Below, piece after piece: positions 1 through 5,487 of a stretch of DNA of 6,834 nucleotides (within the stretch, counting starts at the first letter, position 1; each line of letters opens with the position of its first letter). This DNA comes from Deltaproteobacteria bacterium (GTDB taxonomy: Bacteria; Myxococcota; XYA12-FULL-58-9; JAUUZB01). The translations under genes and the position numbers were made by a program. The notes beneath the pieces were generated by a model. The model worked only from the letters and a program-made list of their open reading frames with translations, was not told the origin of the DNA and made no database searches. Where the stretch lies: contig JAUUZB010000211.1 in NCBI GenBank assembly GCA_030590185.1, positions 1-6,834 on the forward strand, given 5' to 3'.

Positions 1-1
1 G

Positions 2-733
2 CGCAAGCTCGACGGTGTCGAAGCGCTGGGCATGGAAGAGGTACGGCAGGCGGAGAAGATCAAAACCGTCGATGCGCTCGGGGCGGACGAGCGTTGCTAC
101 GAGCGGCGCGATTGCCTGGCCGAGATCGCCGACGCCCTCAACGCGGAGACCCTGGTGATGGGGAGCGTCGCCCAGCTCGGGCGCTCGAGCGTGATCACGT
201 TAAAACGGCTGAACCTACGCAGCGGTGAGCTCCAGCAGGCGGTAACCCTGCGCTTGGTGCGCGGCGGCGGCGAAGAGCTCCTCCTCGCCCTCGGCGGCGC
301 GGTGGAGCAGCTCTTCCCAGAGCGAGAGGTGCAGGTGGGCGACGTTCGCGGCGTCGCCTATGAGATCGTGGCGCGGGCCAACCCGCCGCCGCTGCCACCC
401 TGGGCATTCTTCACCGGCGTGGGTTTCACCGTGGCGGCGGGCGCGGCCATGGTGGTGATGTTTGGGCTGCAGGCGGATGCCGAGAGTCGCTACGCCGGCC
501 TGGTCGAGCAGAGCCTGGGATCGGTCATCAGTGGCGAGGAGCTGATCGCCATCGAGCGAGAGGCGATCGCCTACAACGCCGCGGGCTATGGCATGATGGC
601 GACTGGCGCGGCCTTTGCGCTGGCGAGTCTGGTGACCTTCTTCTTCACCGATTGGGAGGGTGACGAAGCGGTGATGCCCCTGCTCGGGGTGGCCGGTGAG
701 GGTGTAGCCTTCGGTTTAACCGCGAGGTTTTGA
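2..733 (+). CDS. TolB/CsgG-like protein with two C-terminal membrane segments (5' end missing)
   Basis: The frame is open to the left edge, so this is the C-terminal part of a longer protein; the ATG at 32 lies inside the domain and is probably not the start. Numbered from that ATG, residues 20-95 contain a cysteine-containing stretch (RDCLAEIADALNAETLVMGS) followed by alternating strands with the pattern VITLKRLNLRSGEL. This resembles the TolB-N/CsgG-like fold common in myxobacterial envelope proteins, which often join it to membrane helices. Two hydrophobic segments follow, at about 123-146 and 184-206, with a polar 35-residue link between them. The tail ends in GVAFGLTARF, a strand-like end with a terminal Phe. 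The product is probably envelope-anchored. A binding or signalling role is possible, but no catalytic motif is visible. The gene converges on the SPFH gene, 53 bases away. The family call is from pattern recognition only. Confidence 0.6.
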   Translation, partial: RKLDGVEALGMEEVRQAEKIKTVDALGADERCYERRDCLAEIADALNAETLVMGSVAQLGRSSVITLKRLNLRSGELQQAVTLRLVRGGGEELLLALGGAVEQLFPEREVQVGDVRGVAYEIVARANPPPLPPWAFFTGVGFTVAAGAAMVVMFGLQADAESRYAGLVEQSLGSVISGEELIAIEREAIAYNAAGYGMMATGAAFALASLVTFFFTDWEGDEAVMPLLGVAGEGVAFGLTARF

Positions 734-748
734 GCCCGGTCACCGGGC
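734..748. terminator. Perfect inverted repeat directly after a stop codon; possible terminator
   Basis: GCCCGGT and ACCGGGC (7 bp each) surround a single C, which would fold as about a 6-bp GC stem with a 3-base loop. The repeat starts at the first base after the TGA at 731-733, between two convergent genes. There is no T-run on either side, so it does not match a classical intrinsic terminator; such runs are often absent in GC-rich genomes. A weaker GC-rich symmetry (CGCC, then TCGAGGT, then GGCG) follows at about 768-782. Together they could protect or end both transcripts. Confidence 0.35.
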
Positions 749-786
749 GGGAGAGCCCCTGGTCGTCGCCTCGAGGTGGCGTCCGG

Positions 787-2175
787 TCAGTCGCGCGCTC
801 TCACCTTGTCGATGATCTCCATGATGCCGCCGACCATCGCCGCGAGGTGATCGTCGCTGCGGATCGAGATGTTGCGCTGCTCGTCCGGCTTGGGCATCCG
901 CTCGAGTAGCTCGGGCAGCTTCTCCACCAGGTGCAGGCGCAGCTGCCCCTCCGAGACGTCGTTGGCTACTTTTTGACGGCGGGCATCGACCTCGATGTCG
1001 CGCTCGGCGATTTTGGCCTGGCCCTTGGATTCGATCTCCTCCCGTTCGAGCCGAGCCTCGAGCTCGAGGCGGTTGAGCTCGGCCTGTTGCGCGAGGGTCG
1101 CTTTTTCGGCGGCGACCGTTTCGGCGATGGTCTCGGCCTCGAGCTTGGCGCGTCGGACCTTCTCGGCCTGTCGTAGGTTGAACTCTTTGGCCTCCGCCGC
1201 CGAGCGCCGCTCCGCCGCCTCGGTGCCGGTCTCGATCTCGAGCTTGTCGTGTTGGCGTTGGGCCTGCGCCTCCCGCTCATTGACGAGGCCGTCGTTCTCG
1301 AGCTCGGCGAGACGCGCATCCTTGCGCCGCTCGGAGCGGAACGGCGTCTGCAGGGTTTCCCACAGGCGCGCCGAGCTGACCACCGCTTCCTTGATTTGCA
1401 CGGTGACGATGCTGAGGCCGAGCCCCTTCTGCTCGGCGTCCCCCTCGGTGCCCTCGCGCAGCCGGCGGGTCAGCTCCTTGATGATCGGTTGCTTGTCGCT
1501 GAGCACGTCGTCGATGCTCATGGTGGCGACCGTATCCTTAATAGTAGCCTCGGCCTGTTCCTTGAGTTGGGTGTTGACGATGCTCATCGGGTCGTAGGGA
1601 TCGGAGAAGTCGAGTTTCTTATACGCCGTGGCGAAGTCCGCGATGATCCACTGAACGTAACCCTGCACCAGGATCCCCTGGCGTTCCTTGCAGATGCACG
1701 GGGCGCTGATCAGGATCGTTTGGGTGGTGGCCGGCACCACCAAATAGGCGTCCTTATAAGGGTTAAAGCCGAAGGATTTGCCCATGCCGATGGTCACCGG
1801 TTGATCTCGGCCGCGGGTGGTGTGCACGACGTAGGCGTTGGGCGGCACGATCACCGTGCGAAAGCGCCAGAAGCCGGTGATTCGCACGTCGACCGCGGGC
1901 GCGTCGTTGCCTCCCAACGCTTCGGATGGCAGGGCGAGATCGTTCGAGTGCGCCCGGGCGGTACGCGCCGCGGGCCGGCGCATGGGCGCGGCCTTCTTCT
2001 TGAGCCGGTGTTGAATGTCTTCCTGCTTCGCCATCACCTCTTCGAGGTACTTGTTTTCCATCGGGCTCACCTCTGGGGCGCGGTTGATCTGCGGGCTGGG
2101 GATGAAGGCCGCCTGGTTGGGCAATCGCATCTGCTGCACTTGCTCTTGGACTTGCTCTTCTTCGGGCGGGGCCAT
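787..2175 (-). CDS. SPFH/band-7 (flotillin-like) domain protein
   Basis: This encodes 462 residues. Residues 1-100 are hydrophilic and Pro/Gln/Arg-rich. About 104-270 is an SPFH/band-7 domain: it opens with FRTVIVPPNAYVVHTTRG, continues through the strand ILVQGYVQWIIADFATAYKKL, and ends in GLSIVTVQIKEAVVSS. About 280-410 is a long charged Glu/Ala/Arg-rich coiled coil of the flotillin type, and 411-462 is a short helical tail. SPFH proteins oligomerise on membranes and scaffold microdomains or proteases. Here there is no transmembrane or signal segment, so it is probably cytoplasmic or peripheral. The adjacent cysteines in PCICKE (160-163) are unusual. ATG at 2175 is the first Met; later Mets at residues 16 and 39 are alternatives because the conserved domain starts much further in. 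It follows the lipoprotein gene by 34 bases on the same strand, so the two are probably co-transcribed. Confidence 0.85.
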   Translation of the reverse strand: MAPPEEEQVQEQVQQMRLPNQAAFIPSPQINRAPEVSPMENKYLEEVMAKQEDIQHRLKKKAAPMRRPAARTARAHSNDLALPSEALGGNDAPAVDVRITGFWRFRTVIVPPNAYVVHTTRGRDQPVTIGMGKSFGFNPYKDAYLVVPATTQTILISAPCICKERQGILVQGYVQWIIADFATAYKKLDFSDPYDPMSIVNTQLKEQAEATIKDTVATMSIDDVLSDKQPIIKELTRRLREGTEGDAEQKGLGLSIVTVQIKEAVVSSARLWETLQTPFRSERRKDARLAELENDGLVNEREAQAQRQHDKLEIETGTEAAERRSAAEAKEFNLRQAEKVRRAKLEAETIAETVAAEKATLAQQAELNRLELEARLEREEIESKGQAKIAERDIEVDARRQKVANDVSEGQLRLHLVEKLPELLERMPKPDEQRNISIRSDDHLAAMVGGIMEIIDKVRARD

Positions 2176-2209
2176 GGCGCCGAGCCTACCTTAGATCGCG
2201 ACGGGAGGG

Positions 2210-3538
2210 CTACGGGGCCCGCTCCACATCATCCACTAGGTTGACGATCAGCCCGTGCAGCTCGCAGTGCCGGGGGTCGGTGCCGCCGCAGGGACCATAG
2301 AAGGCGAAATCAACCGTGAGGTTGTCCGACTCCATGCCGAAGACGTAGTCACTGCCATCCTCGAGCGGCGCGTCGTAGGAGTCGACCATGGTGGCTACCT
2401 CCAACGCCTCGAGTCGCGTCACCAGGGTGCGCAACAATGCCGGGGCGACGCGGCCGATGACGTGGTTGGCGCCCGGCAGGTTTTGACGTTTGACCCGCAA
2501 CAGGCCGACGCCGTAACGATAGGTCAGCATCACCTCCCGCCGCCGGCTGAAATAGCCGCCACCGAGGTAGAGGGTGAAGTCGTGGGCGAGCCAGCCGCTC
2601 TCGTTCTCCTTCGTCATAGGCTCGGCGTCGGAGAGATTTCCCAGGGCTGCAAGCGTCGCCGCGGCGAGGGTGGTGGGCTCGCTCGCCGTGTCAGTGTCGC
2701 AAATTGCGTCAGCAGGATCCGCGTCGGTCGCCAGCCAGAGGTCCCAGTTGCACAGGCTCGCGGTGGCCCGCCAGCCGAGCAGCTCCAGATCCTCGCGCCC
2801 GATCCAGCCGGAGCCATAGCTCGACCTGGGCTCGCTCGGATAGTGTCGCGCCAGGGTCACCAAGTGCGGGAGCCGCGACGCGATCTCGCCCGCGCCGTAG
2901 GGTACGAAGGGTGACTCCCCTGCGAGTAGCTCCCCATCGAGCTGCGCGATGGTGAAGCGGCTCGCCACGCCGGCGCGGATGAGATCCGCGAGCAGGGTAC
3001 CGCCGGAGGGCAACTCGTGGTGGGTGAGGGCCACACCGCGCAGGATCCGCGTGGTGGCGTTGGTCTCGTCGTCATCGCTGAACAACACCGCGCCCGGGCC
3101 GAGGGTCTCGGGTGGGTTCGCGGCGCGCAGTTGGCCCGGGAGCAGGAGCAGGATCACCGGCCGGGTGAGCGCTAGCCGGTCGTTGAGTCGCGCGACCAAC
3201 GCTTCGAGCCGCTCGCGGGCGCTCGCGTACGCCTCGGTGTTTGCCGCCGCGAGCTCGCCGAGGGTCACGCCGGAGAGGCGCGGGTAGAGCTCCGGGAGCC
3301 GGGATTCGAGCAGTCGAGCCGAGCCGGGCACGCCAAGCACATCCTCGAACGGAGCGAGCAGGTGGAGGCCTGGGCTACGGGGGAGCACCAACGGCCCGGG
3401 GGTGGGTCGATGGGCGCAGGCGGGCAGCAGCAGGGCGGGTAGGACGAGGGCGAGCAGGGCGCCGATCCGCGGTTGCGGCGCGGTCGAGCGGTTGGGCTCA
3501 CCTTTGCCGCGAGTCGTCATGGGTGCATCAGGCATCAC
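2210..3538 (-). CDS. Predicted lipoprotein of unknown function; possible inactive zinc-peptidase relative
   Basis: This encodes 442 residues from GTG at 3538; ATG at 3535 and ATG at 3520 (residue 7) are alternative starts, and none has a strong ribosome site. An Arg-containing n-region leads to a hydrophobic core (about 26-38) and a lipobox LLPAC with Cys41, so it is probably exported and lipidated. Residues 120-200 have the layout of myxobacterial predicted metallopeptidases of the DUF2268 kind: a strand (RPVILLLL), a helix holding HHELPS (173-178), then TLLADLIRAGVA. In active gluzincins the last two would read HExxH and EGxA; here the second His and the Glu are replaced. That link is tentative. 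The C-terminal third has cysteines at 417 and 425 in a GPCGGT...RHC pattern and an acidic end. It lies upstream of the SPFH gene in a likely operon, with the tandem-repeat spacer in front of it. Confidence 0.7.
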   Translation of the reverse strand: MMPDAPMTTRGKGEPNRSTAPQPRIGALLALVLPALLLPACAHRPTPGPLVLPRSPGLHLLAPFEDVLGVPGSARLLESRLPELYPRLSGVTLGELAAANTEAYASARERLEALVARLNDRLALTRPVILLLLPGQLRAANPPETLGPGAVLFSDDDETNATTRILRGVALTHHELPSGGTLLADLIRAGVASRFTIAQLDGELLAGESPFVPYGAGEIASRLPHLVTLARHYPSEPRSSYGSGWIGREDLELLGWRATASLCNWDLWLATDADPADAICDTDTASEPTTLAAATLAALGNLSDAEPMTKENESGWLAHDFTLYLGGGYFSRRREVMLTYRYGVGLLRVKRQNLPGANHVIGRVAPALLRTLVTRLEALEVATMVDSYDAPLEDGSDYVFGMESDNLTVDFAFYGPCGGTDPRHCELHGLIVNLVDDVERAP

Positions 3539-3584
3539 GCGACAACATCCCAGAGAATAGGAAGCGACTCCACGGGGGACGGTG

Positions 3585-3635
3585 ACGTCCTCGACCGAAT
3601 AGATTCCGTGACCGAACAGGTTCCGTGACCGAACA
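3585..3635. repeat. 17-bp direct repeats, about 3 copies
   Basis: TTCCGTGACCGAACA occurs at 3604-3618 and 3621-3635, giving a 17-bp period. A diverged copy precedes it at 3585-3601 (CCTCGACCGAATA, 11 of 17 positions shared). The array sits 50-100 bases upstream of the minus-strand lipoprotein gene start, so it could contain a binding site for that promoter. Read on the minus strand, the core is TTCGGTC repeated at helical-turn-like spacing. No clear -10/-35 pair was found nearby. The next block at 3636 (ATATCCGT) partly continues the pattern into the 27-bp array. Confidence 0.75.
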
Positions 3636-3640
3636 ATATC

Positions 3641-3737
3641 CGTTCGTCCTGAGCGAATTCAATTGCCCGTTCGTCCTGAGCGAATTCAATTACCCGTTCG
3701 TCCTGAGCGAATTCAATTACCCGTTCGTCCTGAGCGA
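3641..3737. repeat. 27-bp tandem repeat, 3 full copies plus a partial fourth
   Basis: CGTTCGTCCTGAGCGA begins at 3641, 3668, 3695 and 3722, an exact 27-bp period. The first three copies are followed by ATTCAATT and a near-identical ACC or GCC. The fourth copy instead runs into GCGCAGCGAGTCGAAGGA. There is no variable spacer between units. The period is a multiple of three, so every frame yields a repeating peptide (for example PFVLSEFN), but this is a by-product and not evidence of a gene. The core resembles one half of a palindromic intergenic repeat (TTCGTCCTGAGC ... GTCGAAGGAC) that I recall as widely dispersed in bacterial genomes. Confidence 0.95.
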
Positions 3738-3741
3738 GCGC

Positions 3742-3783
3742 AGCGAGTCGAAGGAAGCGAGTCGAAGGAAGCGAGTCGAAGGA
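3742..3783. repeat. 14-bp tandem repeat, 3 identical copies
   Basis: AGCGAGTCGAAGGA is present at 3742-3755, 3756-3769 and 3770-3783 without a mismatch, followed by CC. It is the right half of the palindromic repeat whose left half forms the preceding 27-bp array. AGGAC at 3780-3784 can pair with any GTCCT in the left array (the nearest is at 3727-3731). The block lies 20 bases behind the stop codon of the minus-strand gene ending at 3804. Structure formed by the whole array could therefore stabilise or terminate that transcript. A short CCGC/GCGG hairpin at 3789-3800 lies between them. Confidence 0.95.
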
Positions 3784-3803
3784 CCTTTCCGCCCGTGCGG
3801 CTC

Positions 3804-4490
3804 TCACGCGATCCGCGCCAGTGCATCGGCCAGCATCGACGCGGCGAGCCCGATCAAGGTCAGCGCCGCGAGCACGTCGAACAGGGCGCGGTGCCGGTGG
3901 GCAAAGGCAGCGCCCACGGTGCCGACGAGCAACAGGGACGGCAGCGTGCCGAGTCCAAACGCCGCCACCATCACGCCGCCGTGCAGCCATCCGTCGCTGG
4001 TGAGGGCTGCGGCAAAGGCGCCATAGGAGAGGCCGCAGGGCAAGAGGCCAAAGAGCAGACCGAGCGCCAGCGCCGCGAGCGGGCCGCGCCCTTCGTGCAC
4101 CAGGCGGCGTTGGAGGGTGCGTAGCACCGGGAGGTGGGAGAGGTTGGCCTGGCGCAGGAACGCCGGCTCGGCCAACAGCCCGAGGCGGTGCAGCCCCATC
4201 CAGGCCATGGCCGCGGCGACCGCGACCGCCATCCCGAGCTGGGCGCGCGTCACCCAGACTAGGCTGTCGGTGGTCGCCGAGGCGGCGAGGGTTAGACCCG
4301 CGCCGGATGCGCCGAGCAGCGCCCCGACCGCGCTGTAGGTCGTGATGCGACCGAGGTGATAGAGTAGCTGCCGGCCGACGCTGCCGGTGAGCGGGGGCAA
4401 CGCCAGGATCAACGGCCCGCACATGCCCACGCAATGGCCGGTGCCGAACAGGCCCAGCAGGGCGAGCGATAGTACGGTTGCCTCCGACAT
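3804..4490 (-). CDS. DsbD_2 / TauE-SafE-type polytopic membrane protein
   Basis: This encodes 228 residues, the usual size for the short DsbD_2-type family often named sulfite exporter TauE/SafE. About six hydrophobic segments are visible (roughly 5-32, 48-70, 83-104, 136-162, 169-192 and 203-224). Signature motifs are GTGHCVGMCGP at 16-26 (Cys20, Cys24), LLPCGLSYGAF at 149-159 (Cys152) and GTLPSL at 181-186. Relatives with the same motifs lie near cbb3-oxidase maturation and copper genes, while full-length DsbD/CcdA proteins move electrons across the membrane. The cysteines could therefore carry copper or reducing equivalents; the sulfite label is not supported by anything here. ATG at 4490 has AGAGG close upstream. 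It is divergent from nosL across a 92-base spacer, which supports a shared metal-related role. Confidence 0.8.
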   Translation of the reverse strand: MSEATVLSLALLGLFGTGHCVGMCGPLILALPPLTGSVGRQLLYHLGRITTYSAVGALLGASGAGLTLAASATTDSLVWVTRAQLGMAVAVAAAMAWMGLHRLGLLAEPAFLRQANLSHLPVLRTLQRRLVHEGRGPLAALALGLLFGLLPCGLSYGAFAAALTSDGWLHGGVMVAAFGLGTLPSLLLVGTVGAAFAHRHRALFDVLAALTLIGLAASMLADALARIA

Positions 4491-4582
4491 TGCCTCTGTT
4501 GAGCCGCGGCGCTATGACCCGGTGCGTCGGTGTGGGCCCTGGCCGCCGCCGGCCTCACGTTTGCGTGCTAGCGAGGTGAATC
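4491..4582. promoter_or_regulatory. Divergent intergenic region, probable promoters for both sides
   Basis: The 92 bases separate the starts of the DsbD_2-type gene and nosL, so both promoters should lie here. No convincing sigma-70 hexamers, FNR/ANR box or CueR-type dyad was found. Two small symmetries stand out: GGCCG/CGGCC at 4541-4554 (4-base loop) and CACG/CGTG at 4556-4567 (4-base gap), the second being only 15 bases from the nosL ATG. Either could be an operator, but such short GC-rich dyads also arise by chance. GAGGTGA at 4573-4579 is a strong ribosome site for nosL. Confidence 0.4.
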
Positions 4583-5140
4583 ATGGTTTCCTGGGACGTG
4601 TTGGTCAAGCGGAGAATCCCGTTCCTTCCCATCGTGGTGGTTCTCGGATCCCTCGGCTGTCCCTCGGAGTCCGGTACCGCTCGTCTGGCCACGCCCGCCC
4701 GCGAGGGGCTCACCGCGACGGACACCTTTCGCATCTCCGATGGCGATCGCTGTCCCGTTTGCGCCATGCCGATCGCGAAGCACGTCGACACCGCCGCGGC
4801 CGTGGAGCTCGTGCACGGCCGGACCTTCTATTTTTGCGGCAACGGCTGCGCCCTGCGCTCGTGGCTCGACCCCAAGGAGCACCTCGGCTGCGGGCCGGAG
4901 CAGCGACGGCGCTTGATGGTCCGAGATTACTATTCGGGGAAGCCGGTCGACGCGGCCGGTCAATTGTTCGTGGTCGGCTCCGACGTCATGGGACCTATGG
5001 GGCCGATGCCGGTCGCGGTATCGCCGCCGCAGCGCAAGGTCTTTGTGGAGCGGCACGGGGGAACGGAAACCTTTCGGCTCAGTGAGATCGACGCGGCACG
5101 GTTCGCTGAGATCCTGAAGCGGGCCAAGGGCACGAAGTGA
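4583..5140 (+). CDS. nosL: NosL-family copper-binding lipoprotein
   Basis: This encodes 185 residues. KRR (9-11), a hydrophobic core and Cys26 in GSLGC make a lipoprotein signal, although Ser at -3 is a weak lipobox. NosL proteins bind Cu(I) in the periplasm and supply it to nitrous oxide reductase maturation. Family motifs are CPVCAM at 57-62 (Cys57, Cys60, Met62), the GCALRSWLDP segment (88-97), DYYSGKPVDA, and VVGSDVMGPMGPMPVAVSPP, where NosL usually reads VMGPMG-x-x-x-IPF. Unusually, FYFCGNGC (82-89, Cys85 and Cys89) resembles the cysteine pair of YHS/TRASH metal-binding domains. The start at 4583 is supported by GAGGTGA 3-4 bases upstream. The stop codon overlaps the next start (GTGA at 5137-5140), so translation is probably coupled to the downstream membrane protein and ABC permease. 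No nosZ is in view, so the copper client may differ from NosZ. Confidence 0.9.
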   Translation: MVSWDVLVKRRIPFLPIVVVLGSLGCPSESGTARLATPAREGLTATDTFRISDGDRCPVCAMPIAKHVDTAAAVELVHGRTFYFCGNGCALRSWLDPKEHLGCGPEQRRRLMVRDYYSGKPVDAAGQLFVVGSDVMGPMGPMPVAVSPPQRKVFVERHGGTETFRLSEIDAARFAEILKRAKGTK

Positions 5141-5487
5141 GCGAACCTCCGACTGGACCGCAGCCCCCGTCCGGCTCGCGGCCTTCGTCACGATCGTCGT
5201 CTGGGTCGCAGCCTCCCCAGTATCCCCAATCATTGCCGCTCGACCGGCTTCGGCGCACGGCCCGTGGGGTGGCGTGGCTGTTGGCGGCCTGCGCAGTCGC
5301 GGTCTCGCTGCTCCTCCTCGACGCCAGTTTTCGTCCCCGCGCGTCGATCCGCGCGGCTCGCGAGCTCGTTGCCTCTCACGGCCTGCAACGCCTGGTGACC
5401 GCACCGTCGGGCCACCGCGACCGCCACCCGGAGATGACGCACCCGGCGGTGCCCTGGGATTACGCGCCGGGGGAGGTCCCGCGGTGA
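5137..5487 (+). CDS. Small single-pass membrane protein of the NosL-ABC cluster
   Basis: This encodes 116 residues and I do not recognise the family. Residues 1-35 are Pro/Ser/Gln-rich and probably disordered. RRTAR (39-43) precedes one hydrophobic helix (about 44-62), after which some 50 residues would be periplasmic by the positive-inside rule, ending in HPAVPWDYAPGEVPR. Both ends overlap neighbours by GTGA: its GTG start shares bases with the nosL stop, and its own TGA (5485-5487) overlaps the permease start. This arrangement supports it being a real gene and suggests a subunit or adaptor linking NosL to the transporter, perhaps in the place that periplasmic NosD takes in classical nos clusters. 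That role is inference from position. No metal-binding Cys is present outside the helix; His81, His93, His97 and His102 with Met100 lie in the periplasmic tail. Confidence 0.75.
   Translation: MSEPPTGPQPPSGSRPSSRSSSGSQPPQYPQSLPLDRLRRTARGVAWLLAACAVAVSLLLLDASFRPRASIRAARELVASHGLQRLVTAPSGHRDRHPEMTHPAVPWDYAPGEVPR

Noticed and set aside
1249..2244. 331-codon plus-strand open frame
   Set aside because: It is antisense to the SPFH gene, whose domain and coiled coil are unmistakable; the translation shows no recognisable family.
3641..3783. CRISPR-like array
   Set aside because: Units are directly contiguous with no variable spacers, and two different periods are present.
3625..4026. Plus-strand peptide repeat PFVLSEFN as a possible small gene
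   Set aside because: The periodic peptide follows automatically from a 27-bp period. There is no ribosome site and the frame runs antisense into the DsbD_2-type gene.
3535..4434. 299-codon minus-strand open frame across the repeat array
   Set aside because: It is out of frame with the DsbD_2-type gene over most of its length, then reads through the repeats as AQDERVIEF-like units. It is kept open only by GC content and the 27-bp period.
3804..4490. Naming the gene as a true sulfite exporter
   Set aside because: That is a family label only. GHC-x-GMC and LPCG cysteines next to nosL point to metal or redox handling, and nothing sulfur-related is in view.
4551..4564. Sigma-54-like GG-N10-GC promoter before nosL
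   Set aside because: The spacing and TTGC fit, but the rest of the -24 box does not. Transcription would start at about 4576, inside the ribosome site.
5274..5483. N-terminal extension of the permease frame
   Set aside because: It would overlap the preceding gene by about 210 bases. The GTG at 5484 has a good GGAGG and a GTGA overlap, and the extension has no family similarity.
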